A stretch of DNA of 64,000 bases, taken from positions 310,001 to 374,000 of the forward strand of contig MU858045.1 in NCBI GenBank assembly GCA_033297075.1. Reading direction: 5' to 3'. The first letter of the stretch is position 1, and the number at the start of each line of letters is the position of its first letter. Below the pieces are notes generated by a model. That model saw only the letters and a program-made list of their open reading frames with translations, did not search any database and was not told where the DNA came from. Made by a program: the position numbers and the translations under genes. The DNA is from Rhypophila decipiens (Eukaryota; Ascomycota; Sordariomycetes; Sordariales; Naviculisporaceae). Shown one piece after another: positions 10,899-22,900 of this stretch.

Positions 10899-12403
10899 CG
10901 TGTCGGCTGTTAACAAGCTGCGACTTGCGCGTTCCTGCGCAGAGGATATAGGAATAGTAAGTTTGCGTGACGATGCTCCGTCCGCAACTCTCAAGAAAGT
11001 GTGAAACAAACGGGCGGAGGACGCGTTTAGTGGGTGGAAACAGAAAAGTGGACGACAACCCCACTACGGAGACACTCTCCCTAGCCCGATTTGAGATCTG
11101 GGGAATGGGACGACAGATCACGGCAAGTGCTTGTTGGCAACAGACACGGGCAAGAAAATAACTCCCGAGAATGACAGCGAGACCGGGAGTGACAGATGGT
11201 TGCGACTTGCGAGATTTGTGACGATGTTTCGTTGGTCTCGACTTGGCTTTTCCTCCCGCTCCCACAGCACCGCGCAACCCTGCTGCAAGAAAAGCAAAAC
11301 TGGAGGCAGGTGGGGTTGAAGACTGAGAGAGACAGATGGATGCAAGTACAGAGACGGTGACAGAGCGGTATTATAATCTGCAGACTGGCTCACCTTGCGC
11401 AAGTCGTTAGGAAGAAAAGAATTTTCCTGTTGTCCAACCCCTGCTAAGCCCGAGTCGTTACTCCGTAGGTCATCCAGACTTTGGTCGCAGTCCCCTCCAA
11501 CAGCAAGTAGTGAATGGCCTTGCCCCTCGCCTCGCGTGTTGCCTCCTGCGGGGATGGAATGAGCGATGAGCGATGAATTTGATCAGGAAGGATCGGATAC
11601 GATAAGGTTGGAGTCTCTGCTTGTGTTTTGGCTTGCTCTTGCCTCGCTCAAGGCCAGGCAATTGAGTGCATCTTCAGGACAGCTCGCTGGAGAAGTCACA
11701 AAGGCCACAAACCCGAAAGCCATTCTGGTGCCAGAGGAAAGATCCAGGCGTCATTCGTCAGCTTCCCCCTGCCCCTGTCGCTAAGGCAAACCGAGGTGAC
11801 AAAGCCGTGGAAGCTACGCTAAACTCCAGATGCGGCTATTCTCATTTGGGGTTAGCGAGTCTTGACCCGACGGATTGCCACACCAAAACCAGTGTGCTGG
11901 ACCGTGCGTTGTTAACGAACGGCAGGCACGGCAGGGGTCCAGGGCCAGGCATTCGAGATCCGTTTTGTACAACAGTGGGAACCGGGAACTTGAAGGAGTG
12001 GGAATCTCAAACTCGATATTGAAACTCTCCCATTTGTCAACCTTGACATCGGCCGCTCTCAAAACGAAACTAAGACCCATCACTATTCATATTGTTATTA
12101 TTCACGGCTTTTAACATCTGGTTCCTCGTTTGGAGAGTAAGCACCCAAAAGTTTAACGTTATTTTCATCCCGTCCGAACCCGCTTCATTTTCATCTCATC
12201 TTGAAATCTCGACACGTGAGGACTGTGGGGACCAAAGTGAACCTTTCACATTATTTTCGAGCATCATAAAGTTTCGGTTAAGCCCGGAACATACGGGATA
12301 AGAAGGGAGCCAAAATACAATTTCAAAAGGCATCAAATTCCCCATTCAACTCTCAACACCAACGTCATCCACACAACAGGACTCACGAAAAGAGGCCATC
12401 ATC
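10899..12403. promoter_or_regulatory. Shared divergent promoter region of the ING protein and HOS2
   Basis: About 1.5 kb separates the two divergent starts. On the minus strand an intron-like pair is visible: a donor GCAAG|GTGAGC near 11393 and an acceptor TCTGCGCAG at 10935. This could be a 5' UTR intron of the ING gene. No other gene was recognised. Next to HOS2 the leader is A- and CA-rich. Confidence 0.4.
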
Positions 12404-13933
12404 ATGAACCCAGACGCCTACAGATACAGGCCGCCCAAGCCGAACTACCTCCCTCACGATATAGAAGTCGACGAGCCCATCGTGGAAGAATACTCCAACA
12501 CCAGCATCCCAATGGACCCCGCGACAGACCGAGAAAACGCAATCTTCTTCTCTAAAATGAAGCGCGCAGCAGAGGAATACAACATAGTCCGTCCAAAAGG
12601 CTACACAGTGTCCTACCACGCCAACCCGGACATGGAAAAACACCATTTCGGCCAAACACACCCCATGAAGCCCTGGCGTTTGACCCTCACCAAATCTTTG
12701 GTGTGTTCCTACGGCATGCCCTTCGCAATGGACAACTACGTTACCCGCGCAGCAACCTACGAAGAGCTCAATGCCTTCCACGCAAACGATTACCTCGACT
12801 ATCTAGGCACCGCGCCGGCAGAAGACCAACCGCGTGACAATGACAACAATAATACCACGAGCAACTCAGCCGGCGTACAGGGCGAGGTCAGGTTCAACCT
12901 AGGAGGCAGCGACTGCCCCTTGTTCCACGGCTTATACGATTACTGTTCCATGTCGGGCGGGTGTTCCCTCGACGCAGCCCGCAAGATCTGCAACAAACAG
13001 TCCGACATCGCCATCTCCTGGGGTGGCGGTTTACACCACGCCAAAAAGTCCGAGGCAAGTGGGTTCTGCTACATCAACGACATTGTCCTCGCCATTCTTC
13101 AACTGCTCCGATGTTACCCGCGCGTGCTTTACATCGACATAGACGTACACCACGGCGACGGCGTCGAAGAGGCATTCTTCTCAACAGACCGTGTCATGAC
13201 AGTCAGCTTCCACAAATACGCCCCGGAGATTTTCTTTCCAGGGACAGGCGGATTAGAAGACAACGGCCCGAAGAGCGAACACAACCCCGGCGCGCACCAC
13301 GCAATCAACGTGCCCCTCAACGACGGGATAACAGACGAGCAGTACGAACACCTCTTTCAGTCTGTCATTGGCAAGGTAAACGAGCACTTCCGTCCCAGCG
13401 TTATTGCATTACAATGCGGCGCCGATTCCTTGGCCGGAGACAGGTTAGGTAGGTTCAACCTGCAAGTCCAAGGTCACGGCGCGTGCGTAGCCTTTTGCAA
13501 GAAGTTGGGGCTTCCGATGATTATCTTTGGCGGTGGCGGGTACACGCCTAGGAACGTGGCCCGCGCGTGGGCCTACGAGACATCTATCGCTATCGACTGT
13601 CAAGACAAGATCGATCCTGTGATACCGACGCATGCCCCATGGAGGGAGCATTTCCATCATGACGGTGCGCTTTTCCCGACATTGGAACAGATCCTGGGAG
13701 AGCCGAGGGCGAATAGGAACACCCAGAAGCGACTCGGAGAAATCGTCCAGCATGTCCACGAGCAGCTGAGGTTTGTGAGTCACGCCCCGTCGGTGCAGAG
13801 TATGGTTATCCCGCCTGATCTTGGCGGGATAAGGGACGAGGTTGAGCAGAGGCTCAAGGAGGAGAGTGACGAGAAGGATGAGGGGTTAAGAAAGATTCAG
13901 GAGCAGGGGGTTGGGGTTTCTGGGGAGAGCTAG
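12404..13933 (+). CDS. HOS2: Class I histone deacetylase HOS2
   Basis: One uninterrupted exon of 509 residues. HOS2 removes acetyl groups from histone H3/H4 lysines, and in yeast it is the catalytic subunit of the Set3 complex on transcribed genes. The Hos2-type signature FGQTHPMKPWRLTLTKSLV lies near residues 83-101. Catalytic elements are GGGLHHAKKSEASGFCYIND (histidines 211 and 212), the zinc-site block DIDVHHGDGV (about 245-254) and FGGGGYTPRNVARAW. The C-terminal region is charged (RDEVEQRLKEESDEKDEGLRK) and ends at a TAG at 13931-13933. The length suits the family, so this stop is probably the normal one. The frame continues beyond the TAG into an unusual acidic tract (see next entry). 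The ATG sits in a CATCATGAAC context at the end of an A-rich leader. Confidence 0.95.
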   Translation: MNPDAYRYRPPKPNYLPHDIEVDEPIVEEYSNTSIPMDPATDRENAIFFSKMKRAAEEYNIVRPKGYTVSYHANPDMEKHHFGQTHPMKPWRLTLTKSLVCSYGMPFAMDNYVTRAATYEELNAFHANDYLDYLGTAPAEDQPRDNDNNNTTSNSAGVQGEVRFNLGGSDCPLFHGLYDYCSMSGGCSLDAARKICNKQSDIAISWGGGLHHAKKSEASGFCYINDIVLAILQLLRCYPRVLYIDIDVHHGDGVEEAFFSTDRVMTVSFHKYAPEIFFPGTGGLEDNGPKSEHNPGAHHAINVPLNDGITDEQYEHLFQSVIGKVNEHFRPSVIALQCGADSLAGDRLGRFNLQVQGHGACVAFCKKLGLPMIIFGGGGYTPRNVARAWAYETSIAIDCQDKIDPVIPTHAPWREHFHHDGALFPTLEQILGEPRANRNTQKRLGEIVQHVHEQLRFVSHAPSVQSMVIPPDLGGIRDEVEQRLKEESDEKDEGLRKIQEQGVGVSGES

Positions 13934-14185
13934 GTGGACTCCCGAGAAGGTGAGGAAGGGGAGAAAGAAGGTGAGGTTGAAGAGGAAGAGGAAGAAGAAG
14001 AAGGTGAGGAGAAAGAAGGTGAGGTGAAAGAAGGTGAGGAGAAAGAAGGTGAGGTGAAAGAAGGTGAGGCGAAAGAAGGTGAGGATGAGGAGGAAGTTGT
14101 TCCCGCAAGAGCATCACGCGGACGACCACGCGGACGACCACCCCGACGAGGACGCGGACCGGGACGACACAGACGAGGATGGTGA
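13934..14185 (+). repeat. Purine-rich repeat tract in frame after the HOS2 stop
   Basis: Directly after the HOS2 TAG the same frame stays open for 83 codons. It contains eight copies of GAAGGTGAGG in units of about 15 bases, reading as EGEVKEGEE-type acidic repeats, followed by the basic segment RGRPRGRPPRRGRGPGR. In another frame (about 14100-14249) the GACGACC-rich part reads as HADDHPDEDADRDDTDEDGDD. In a normal reading all this is 3' UTR. It could be a former or alternative C-terminal tail, reached by splicing, readthrough or a frameshift. The TAG-G context is not a known strongly leaky stop. Confidence 0.55.
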
Positions 14186-14915
14186 TGATGGGAAGGGCGG
14201 TGAGGAGAAGACTTTGAACAGCGCGAGTAGACTTGAATACCAAAACTAGATTTTTAGTGATGGCGGGCTGGTGGGCTGGCTGGTTAGGTATTTCGGTGGT
14301 GTGCGGTGATACCAACTGTTCTTCGAGTTAGTCAAGATTCCCCATCTTAAACAGCGCAAATAGATTTGAAATACCACAAATACCTTGACCCATGTCCAAA
14401 GACGATTGGTTTTGTTTCATTAGAGAGCTAAAAGCTAAAACTAGCATAGTAAAAGCTAAAACTAGCATCGATGAGCGTGTACGCCAAGGAAAATGCTATT
14501 GCAGTCAAACAAATACAAAAGAAAGAGCCAACGCCTCTGACATTCACTCATATATACAATACAATCATTTGTACATGTTTTCCAGTTCCATTTTCGTTGA
14601 TGGTGGGTAGTTGCTCATCATCATTAGTACCCATCCTCATTAGTCCTTCCAATTTGTTTTTTTTCCTTTCTCGCCGTCATTTAGAACCATATTAACACTC
14701 CGTATCCGTATATATAGGCGTTTGCAACTTGGTTCAAAATATCATGACATCGTACTCGTGAGATCATCGTCAATCCGGTAACAGATGATGCTTGTGTGTG
14801 TGTGTGTGTTGGGAGTCGGCGTTCCTCCAAATTGTCGGTGAATATCGAGTCCTATATCAAGAGGTGGGACTCCGATATGTCCATATTAGATGCTCAAGTC
14901 ATGTCCCGACCCAAA
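14186..14915. other. Convergent intergenic region with (TG)8 microsatellite
   Basis: Between the 3' ends of HOS2 (+) and the transporter (-). It contains a near-duplicate AAAGCTAAAACTAGCAT at about 14428-14468 and a (TG)8 run at 14793-14808. No gene was seen. Confidence 0.5.
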
Positions 14916-16734
14916 TCAATCCCATCTGGGATTCAAGAAGGACGAGCTAGTCGCCGCCTCGGCCTCCTGCTCCAGCATCTGCCTCTTGATGTGCTTGGCC
15001 TTGATCGCAACAAAGGTCACGAGCGCGGTGCCGACGATTAAGCCCGCGGACAACAGCATGATGTTCACCGGGAGTGGGTTATCATGGAACGTGTAATGGA
15101 ACAGATAAACCAAGCCAGGCTGAGCCAAGTTCAAAAGCCCGGACAAGCAGATGATAGTTCCATAGACGGTGCCAAAGGTGCGGAACCCAAAAACTTTGGC
15201 GCTATAATCCGACACGGCAGTATAGTAGAATGGGCGGTAGAGGGTAAAGAGGCAGATGTTGGCATATCCGGCCCACATCTCGGGTATGATACCGAGAAGG
15301 CCAATGATGGTGGCGCACGTCACAAGCACAGAGAGAACCGTGACGGTGCTGGTGCGGTCAAGCACGGTGCCGATAAAGGGAATAGAAATAATTCCACCCA
15401 CAGGCAGGGCAACATCGAAGAAGTGGTTCAGTTCGACGCTCTTTTCCTCGGACAAGAGGGCCTCGTACTGCGTATCAACGGTCGCGACAAAGTAGTTGAT
15501 GCGTGTCATTTGGATCACTATCAAGCAGGTTAGCAAGGTTCTTCTGAAATCAAAGATAATTCCTTTGGACTCGACTCACCAGTGAACAAGCAGATCAGGA
15601 TAAACCAAGGCGACTTGATCTGGTCCAACGCATTGAAATGGTGCATGACACCCCAGACACCAGAGATCTCATTCTTCTTCTCCTCGCGTTTCGCCTGCTT
15701 ATCGGCCTTGGTCGTGCCGAGAACCTTCTGGACGCCCTCGACCACCTCGGCGTGGTGCTGACGTTCTTCCTCCTGCAGCAGCGCCGTGTGTTCGTCGATC
15801 TGGTCATATGGCTGAGGATCGCGCATAGGTTCTTCAATCTCCTCCACAAGCTCTCCCACGGTTTTGTACGACTGGGCAGGCATCAAAATGAACTGCAATA
15901 TGATAATGATAGCGGGGACAATAAGATAGCCCAGGAAGAACTTGCGATGTCCAAAAGCCCCGTTAGAACTCTCGTAAATTTTGCGGTAGACGAGGAAGAG
16001 GGCACTAGATGCGTCAAAGGCGCCCGTGAGAAGAGCGAGAATCAAGCCAGAGTTGCGGGGGAACGCGTTGGATAGCTGGAAACTCGAGATGTAGGTAAAG
16101 GGTCCACCCAGAGCCAGGAAGAGATAGCCAAAGAAAAGGCCGTCGAACGGAACCTGGCTCTCAAAGGCCATCAGAAGAGCACCGATGGCCAGGAAGACGC
16201 TCCCCATGAGACAGCACACGCGGGGCCCGTAGTGGTCGAGGATGGCGCCGATGGGCAATGCAGCGACGTTGGTAGCGACGGCAGCCACAGTAAACATGGT
16301 ATTTAGTTTGATGTCCTGACATTTTTTAACAGCCTTGGGGTCGCCTGCGCCTGGTGCGGCGCATGTCTCGCGGTAGGCGCCCTCGTCTATGAGAACAGGC
16401 TTGATGGCGGCAAATCCAAACACGATACCAGCAGCAAAGAGGCAGTATATTACCGTGGCGACGACCTGGACTGTAGAGGGGAGTGAGAGTCAGGATAGGA
16501 CTTGGACTATCAAGAATAGGGGCAATACATACGAACTCGCTTCCACTTGCGCACCTCAAAGGCACCCACAGCATGAACGCTGTCCAGGGTCGGGGCGTCC
16601 CATTCCTGGGGAATTGGGTTGAAGCTCAGCTTCCGGGCACGGGCCGAGGCATCGGAGCTTCTCCTCGACCTCTGGTCGGTTGGTACTTGGAGGATAGCAA
16701 ACGTCTCGAGTGACGAGACGCGGTTTAGAGACAT
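14916..16734 (-). CDS. FMP42: FMP42/SLC43-like major facilitator transporter
   Basis: Exons 16734-16533, 16470-15580 and 15517-14916 (564 residues). Introns have GTATGT and GTGAGT donors; the second has a GCTAACC branch and the phases rejoin as KWKRVLQVV and CLFTVIQMTR. It is a multi-span (about 12 helices) MFS carrier. The hydrophilic N-terminus of about 65 residues is followed by helix 1 (VVATVIYCLFAAGIVFGFAA). A long loop of about 80 residues in the middle is charged (EEERQHHAEVV, KADKQAKREEKKNE), separating two six-helix halves. The block ILDHYGPRVCCLMGSVFLAI and the second-half VLDRTSTVTVLSVL are the MFS loop 2-3 type motifs. Yeast Fmp42 was found in mitochondrial proteomes; the human SLC43 relatives carry large neutral amino acids. 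Substrate and location here are inferred, not shown. Confidence 0.85.
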
Positions 16735-19700
16735 TTCCGACGCCTGCGGTTCTGCTTATGTCTCGAATTGTGCGAGAGAGGTTCGGGATTTCGTCAAAAG
16801 GGTCCTGGCAACTTTTTGGTGCTCGGGTTTTCGGACAAGTCAACGGCCGAATCAGAGTTCTGGTTCGTCAATGGACCAGAGGCAGGCTAGGAGGCGTCCA
16901 ACTGGCCGGTGTTGAAGAAAAAAAAGTCCTCCTTCGGTGGCGTGAACCTGTGAAGCTTCGTCAACTTTCCAAGCGCGGGGGAGGGTGCCAAATATCCGCG
17001 GCGCCAAGATGATAACGAGACTTGGTGATAGAATCAGGACTGGTGGGGCCCTCCGATGTCGTCACCTAGGAAAATAAGAAGTGTTGAAGGGGGAGAGGAA
17101 GGGAACAGGATGAAAAAGCACTCTTCAAAATATCTTTTGTTTATATAAAAGGAGAATCCTCGTCCAAGCGGGGTTGGCCTAAATACAGTTTCTGTTCCAT
17201 TGCAGCAACAAGTGCAAAGTGCAAACTCCAAGCATGTCCACTTGTTGATGGCCTCGGTGCAAGGATGCAGCTCTCGCTCCTGCTCTTGAAGACCATGCCG
17301 GCCAAGTGACTTGAATAGTGGGGCAAAGTTGCCTGTTCCTTCCCTTACCCGGGCTCACGCCCCATTGAGACGGATAACGCCATAGTTTCAAGCTTTTTTT
17401 CTCCTCTTGGTGCTTTTTAAGTTGCATCTTGCCCGATCCTAGTGTCCCCGAAGGACGGAGATTTTGAGTGTTTTCATTCTACACTACCAAAATGTTTGTT
17501 TCTGTATCCCCAACCTCGATGTTGATACCTGTGATGGCGTAATGAAGTTTTTCTTGCCATCCAATGACACCCCGAATTAGGGATCCCGGTAACCAACCCC
17601 GCCAATCGCACAGTGACCATGCCGTGCTCGTGTTTCTGGCAGTACCGAATGTACTGTGTATGCAAGGCTGTGCTTGGAAAGAATGCAGCTCCGATTGGCG
17701 GAGGCCCCAGCTCCCGAGACATATTAGCTTGAGATATGTCCTGCAGACTTCTCGGTCTCGATTTGGGAATGAGCAGCAAAGAAAAATTTAATCCCAGGAA
17801 GGCGATACCATCCTACATTGGTGTTGCTTGGGCCGGCAGAGCATCCGCTTTTTCGGACCGGTGAAAAGGCCGGGATGCGGATGCCGGCCAACTCCGGGTG
17901 GAGTTGCATTGTCGAGGCCGGGAAGCACAGTGCGCAAGTTCTGTCCCGCCATTGCCAAGCACCGTCCATTCGGGGTACATGTACCTTCAAATACTATATG
18001 TTTACTTGATAGTATTTGACATGATATCTTGGATAACCAGATAAATTAGCAATTCACATGATTTAATATTATTCCTGAGATCAATAGTTATCCGTAGTTC
18101 TGATTTTTCAAGGTGAACAAACTGTTAGGCCGGACATCTCCTTAGCTTTACCTTTTTTCAACACTGTCCTATGGTGAATCCGAGTCACCCAACGTCGTGC
18201 CCTCGCAAATCTCAAGTTTTTCAATCTCATTGAAATAGTCCAGGTTTTAATCGGAACCTTTTTGGATGGCTTCTTTTCTGTCTGTTACTACTATAGAAGG
18301 TGCTCCTCCTTTCGTCTTCTTGTGCCGTCAAGGTTCGCTCCCGTGGCGGCAAAAACCATAGCTGAGGAATCCTCCACTCTCCGGATTCGCGGATGCTACC
18401 CGATTCTGCCCTCCAAACTCCGAGATCACAAGGACTCAACTTTTGATCACAGAACTCAGTCTCGCCTCCGTGTACTTGTTGCTCCTGTTGAACCACAGCT
18501 CACAGCGTCAAACAAGCATGATACTGATCTCGATTTACTATACTCTGTAGCTTACGGGCATCGGTTTCCACCTGATGACTTCGAATTTCCGGTCACAGAC
18601 ATGGCAATATCATAACCAAATGGCAATATATCATTGCAACTTGTGCTTCACGGAGGACTCTGGGCCAACTTCCCCACTAACAGCCGCGGTTCTGCCAGGC
18701 CATAAGACGCAATTGGAGAGAAGCAAACTACACAACTTCAAAGACCAGTTAATCACAGAAAAAGGGAAGATTCATTCAACCAAAGCGCTTGGCAACTCAC
18801 AACGTGCCACTGTCGGCAGCAAGACAGCAAGACAAGAAAGCTGGTAAAATGAGCAAGCATGGACCCCGTTGGACCTGATTCATACCCCGCCATGGCGGTA
18901 GCACTAACCTCTGTGGGCCCTGAGGATCCAGGAGAGCGCCCCCAAGATGCATGAATTGGGGCCAGCCAACGCGTTGTGGAGCTGCACAGTCTGCACGGTC
19001 TGCACCTCAACCCCAACCGTGACACCAATTCTTCCTCGCTGCCGGCATACATGACGAGAGGCAAAGGATCGCGATATGATGTCGGTCTCGCAAACTCGAA
19101 ATGGGGGCTGTTTTTATCGACGCATATGCACAAATTCAATGCCGAGGACCGCAACCGCCGGCCTCCCAGGCAGGGTGCTGGCCTCATTGGTGTAGGGCGC
19201 TTGCAGGCCGATTTCAATGGTCAACGGCCGGCCTGGGCCCCTCCATGGTCCTCGACGCCCTCCAAGCCGTTTAAGCGCCCGTGGCAGGGACCCAATCAGC
19301 GTCGGCCCATGGAGCTTCTCACCAATTCTGTCGTCGTCCAGGTCGATGCAAATGCCGCCAGTTGCTCTCCAAGGTGGGACGGGACTCATACCGTGGCCCC
19401 CTGTCCATGCTCCCCGTCCCCTTTCCCGCCCGTGGCCCATATGTCATGTTAGGTACTGAGTAGGTCGGGCCTGCGTATCTGGCCGCATATTGACCTCCCT
19501 CTTCCCGTGCCCTTGCCTTGGGCCTCGACTGGAGTTTGACATGTTTTTGTTTCATCTTCTCTGCTCTACCTTTTTCTCATCCTTCGTCCAGAGAGCTTCA
19601 AATCTTTACGTCTGTTTGTGGCGAGCCTGTGTTGCTGTCTTGTTGAACAGCCTTGCCATCTTTTACTCGTCGACGACCACCGAGAAGAGGGGTAGTAGGA

Positions 19701-19979
19701 CGTACTACACAGTACTACTTTCTGCTGCTGAGGAAGCCTTGGCAAGGTGGTCGCCCTCGCCCAACCCCGCGCTCTCTTTGTTCCATCTTTGAACTCTGCT
19801 GTGCTTCCCCTTTTTCTCCAAAGAACACCACCCTTTTGTGAGGTGTCCAAAAATAACCTGGGTGTGCTGTGCGTCATTCTTGCCTGCATCCATCCTCTGC
19901 CGTTGCCGTCGACATCGCCATCGCCATCGAACTGCTGTTATCCTTCATCCGTGCAGCCTGACGGCGTTGCGCAGCTCTC
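16735..19979. other. 3.2-kb gene-poor region between divergent genes
   Basis: The interval separates the divergent FMP42-like gene and the WW-PhoD gene. It holds many short frames on both strands, none with domain motifs or matching splice partners. A moderately AT-rich patch lies at about 18000-18120. The last 500 bases (CT-rich, then GTCGCCATCGCC-like) fit the promoter and leader of the phosphatase gene. A non-coding RNA or small gene cannot be excluded. Confidence 0.45.
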
Positions 19980-22900
19980 ATGGCGGGTCGATCGAGAGAC
20001 GTCCCCGAGGACGAGCTCTTTATGAGCCGCCCGGGCCCCTCTGCCGAGGACTGCGATAGCCCGACTGTCGAACCGCTCAGGATCTTCAAGCCTGCGAGTC
20101 CAAAGCCGGCATCCGACCGTTTCAGATACCCGACGCCTCCCGCTTCTTCACAAGCTTCGTCGTCAGCGTCCAAGCCCTCGGTCGCATCTCTGCCTCCGTT
20201 GCCCTCCTTCCCGCTTCCGTTCGGGGCCTCCAGCTCGGCCGCTCCTCTGCCCTACCCAGAGGACGCCGCCCCGAGGCCCAAGCCAACATCCCGGCCCTCC
20301 CAACCGCAGCTCCCCTATCCAAATGACACGAGGAGGCCCTCGCCGGCGAACAGAATATACACCAGCTCCCCCGCGGGCTCATCGAGCTCTCAGGGCCAGA
20401 TCGATACCTCGCCGAGGCTCAACATGAGCCCAATCGAGAAGAAGCCCGGTCTCACGGAAAGACGCGGGACCGGGCCCAAGCCGCTCCAGAGCCCCGATAC
20501 CGATGATGACAAGGATGAGCTATTTGCCAGGCCGTTGAGGAACCCCGTCGCCGGCGCGGCTGCTGCGGCTCCAGCTGCCTCTGCCGGACCGGCAACCAAG
20601 ATCTCGAATGCTTATCAGCAGAAGCCCTACTACCCTCCTCCAGGGGGCAGCAATGCTCGCAAGAACTCTGGCAACCAGCTGCCGGTTCAGCAAAACCACA
20701 ACATCAACCGTTTCTCATCCACGGCTTCAACCTCGACTACCCGGGCGAGCCGTGGATCTCCTCCGCCTCCCGAGACCCCTATTGTCGAGCCTGGTCAGAT
20801 TCCTGGTGGGGGCATCGAAGCCCGTTATGCGGCCGCCGGGATTTCTGGAACGGCAACCTTGACCAGCCTACAAGCTTCGCAGGCTAGTGCTGCAGCCCAG
20901 TCCCGGCTCGCGCAGTACGGACGTCAGCCTCCTCCTCAGGCCCAGCCTCAGCCGGCCCGCCCCTGGACGCCCACCGAGTCCCCGGATCAACAACCGTTCG
21001 GACCTCCGACCGTATATCAAGGCGGCGAGGTGGTGTCCAACCCTACGCCGCCACAGCAGCGGAATACTTTCAATCTTCCGCCGAATCCCAACCCGGCATC
21101 AGGTGCCCCTGCCCCTGCTGGGTCCAGTCTCCAAGTGAGCGTGCTGGAACAGGACTTTGCGCGCATGCAGGCTTCCACGCCTCCGCCCGCCTATTCCAGT
21201 GTGAACCAGAATGCTCCATCGGGATATCCCAGCGAGAAAGGACGGCCGGCCCAAGCAGGCCCCAGCTCCAATGCGAGCCCGGCTCCAACTCAGGCAGCCC
21301 AGCAAAGACCTGCCGCAGCGGCATCCAACTCTCAGCCAGCTCAGCCGATTGCTGCCCCTGTCCCACAGTCTTCTATACACAAGCCCAAGCCGGCACCAGC
21401 GGCGGCGGCTGCGGCAGGACCCTCTTCAACTCCTGGCAGTTCCTCCACACCTGTTCAGCATGCAGGTCACCCGGCCTTTGCCAACGAGAACAAGGTCGAA
21501 GCGCAACAGAATGGCCAGGGAGGCGGTGGCTTGACACACACGCCTTCTCTCCTGGCAGCTGCCCAATCACCGCCGCCCCTTCCTGAGGGCTGGATTGCTC
21601 ATTTGGACCAGAACTCGGGACAATACTACTACATCCATCTGGCGACGCAAGCTACGCAATGGGAATTCCCCAAGGGACCCACCCCCATCTTTCACGAAGC
21701 CGCGCCCTTGTCTCCCACGGCGTCGACCTACGGCAATCCATTGTCACCCTTCCTGGGCGGTGGAAAAGCCGGTCTAGCCTCTCCAGGCTTGCACCCTCAG
21801 ACTCCCGGATACGCAGAGAGCATCATGAGCGTAGCCGCCTCTCAAGCGCCCACAATGGGCGGCTTCACGGGCCCGCCGCCCAGCGCAGGCGTAGACATGT
21901 ACAAGATCATGCCCACAAACGGGGTCTACTTTGGCCCCTACCTACGCTACGTCAACATGGATCTCGAGAAGGGGATCTGGCTGGGTAGCATAATGATTGT
22001 CACCGACGCTCCGCAACCACCAACGATTCATATCCATCTGAGCGTTGATCTGTCTCCCAATCCGAGGCAGTTGATCCCGCACAATATATTTACCCACCAA
22101 CGATGGACCTTTTACAAGTACGACGTCGAGCTGCAAATGTCTGAACAAGGCACCGAGCGCTGGACCTACGCCGTGACATCCCATCTCGGCTGCACAAGAT
22201 ATGAATTCGTCGTAGCAGGGCGGTACGAAACAGGCTGGCGCATGATCGCCCACTCGGGGAACGACTTTGCCCCAGCAACCAACCAAAACGAGCGCGCAAA
22301 GCTGGGAGGCGTCGGCTTCATGTGGAAAGACATTCTCCAAAAGAACGTAGAATGCGGCGGTTTCCACGTGCAGCTCGGGCTAGGCGACCAAATCTACGGA
22401 GATCGTCTCTGGCGGGAAGTACCTCTCCTGAAGCAATGGCTAGGCATGCAAGGACGTGAGAATCGCAAGAACACACCATGGACTGCTCGACACGAGGAAG
22501 ACATCTCGCATGCTTACTTTCATTACTATACCTCGCATTTCGACCAGCCGTTTATGCGCGAGGCGTTTGCCCAGATCCCGCATGTCTTGCAGATAGACGA
22601 CCATGACATCTTTGATGGCTTTGGTTCTTACCCCGATTATATGCAATCTTCGGCCATCTTTAAAAATATCGGACGGATCGCCATCGAGATGTACTTGTTG
22701 TTTCAGCACCACACTACCGTCGAGATACTGCGGAATGTGAGCTCTGATCTGGATTTATTCACCATCACCGGAGCGGGGTGGCATTTTGTCAAGTTCCTAG
22801 GACCAGCTGTTGTCGTCGTGGGACCAGACTGTCGATCTGAACGGACGCAGAGCCGTGTCCTAGCCGGTCCAACATATCAGGGTTTCTTTCCCAAGGTCGC

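Noticed and set aside
13854..14315. Minus-strand frame with repeated HLLSP units
   Set aside because: It is the reverse complement of the purine repeat after HOS2; hydrophobic L/S/P repeats are a by-product.
18976..19452. 158-codon plus-strand frame upstream of the PhoD-like gene
   Set aside because: Composition is irregular, with competing frames on both strands and no motif; more likely promoter sequence.
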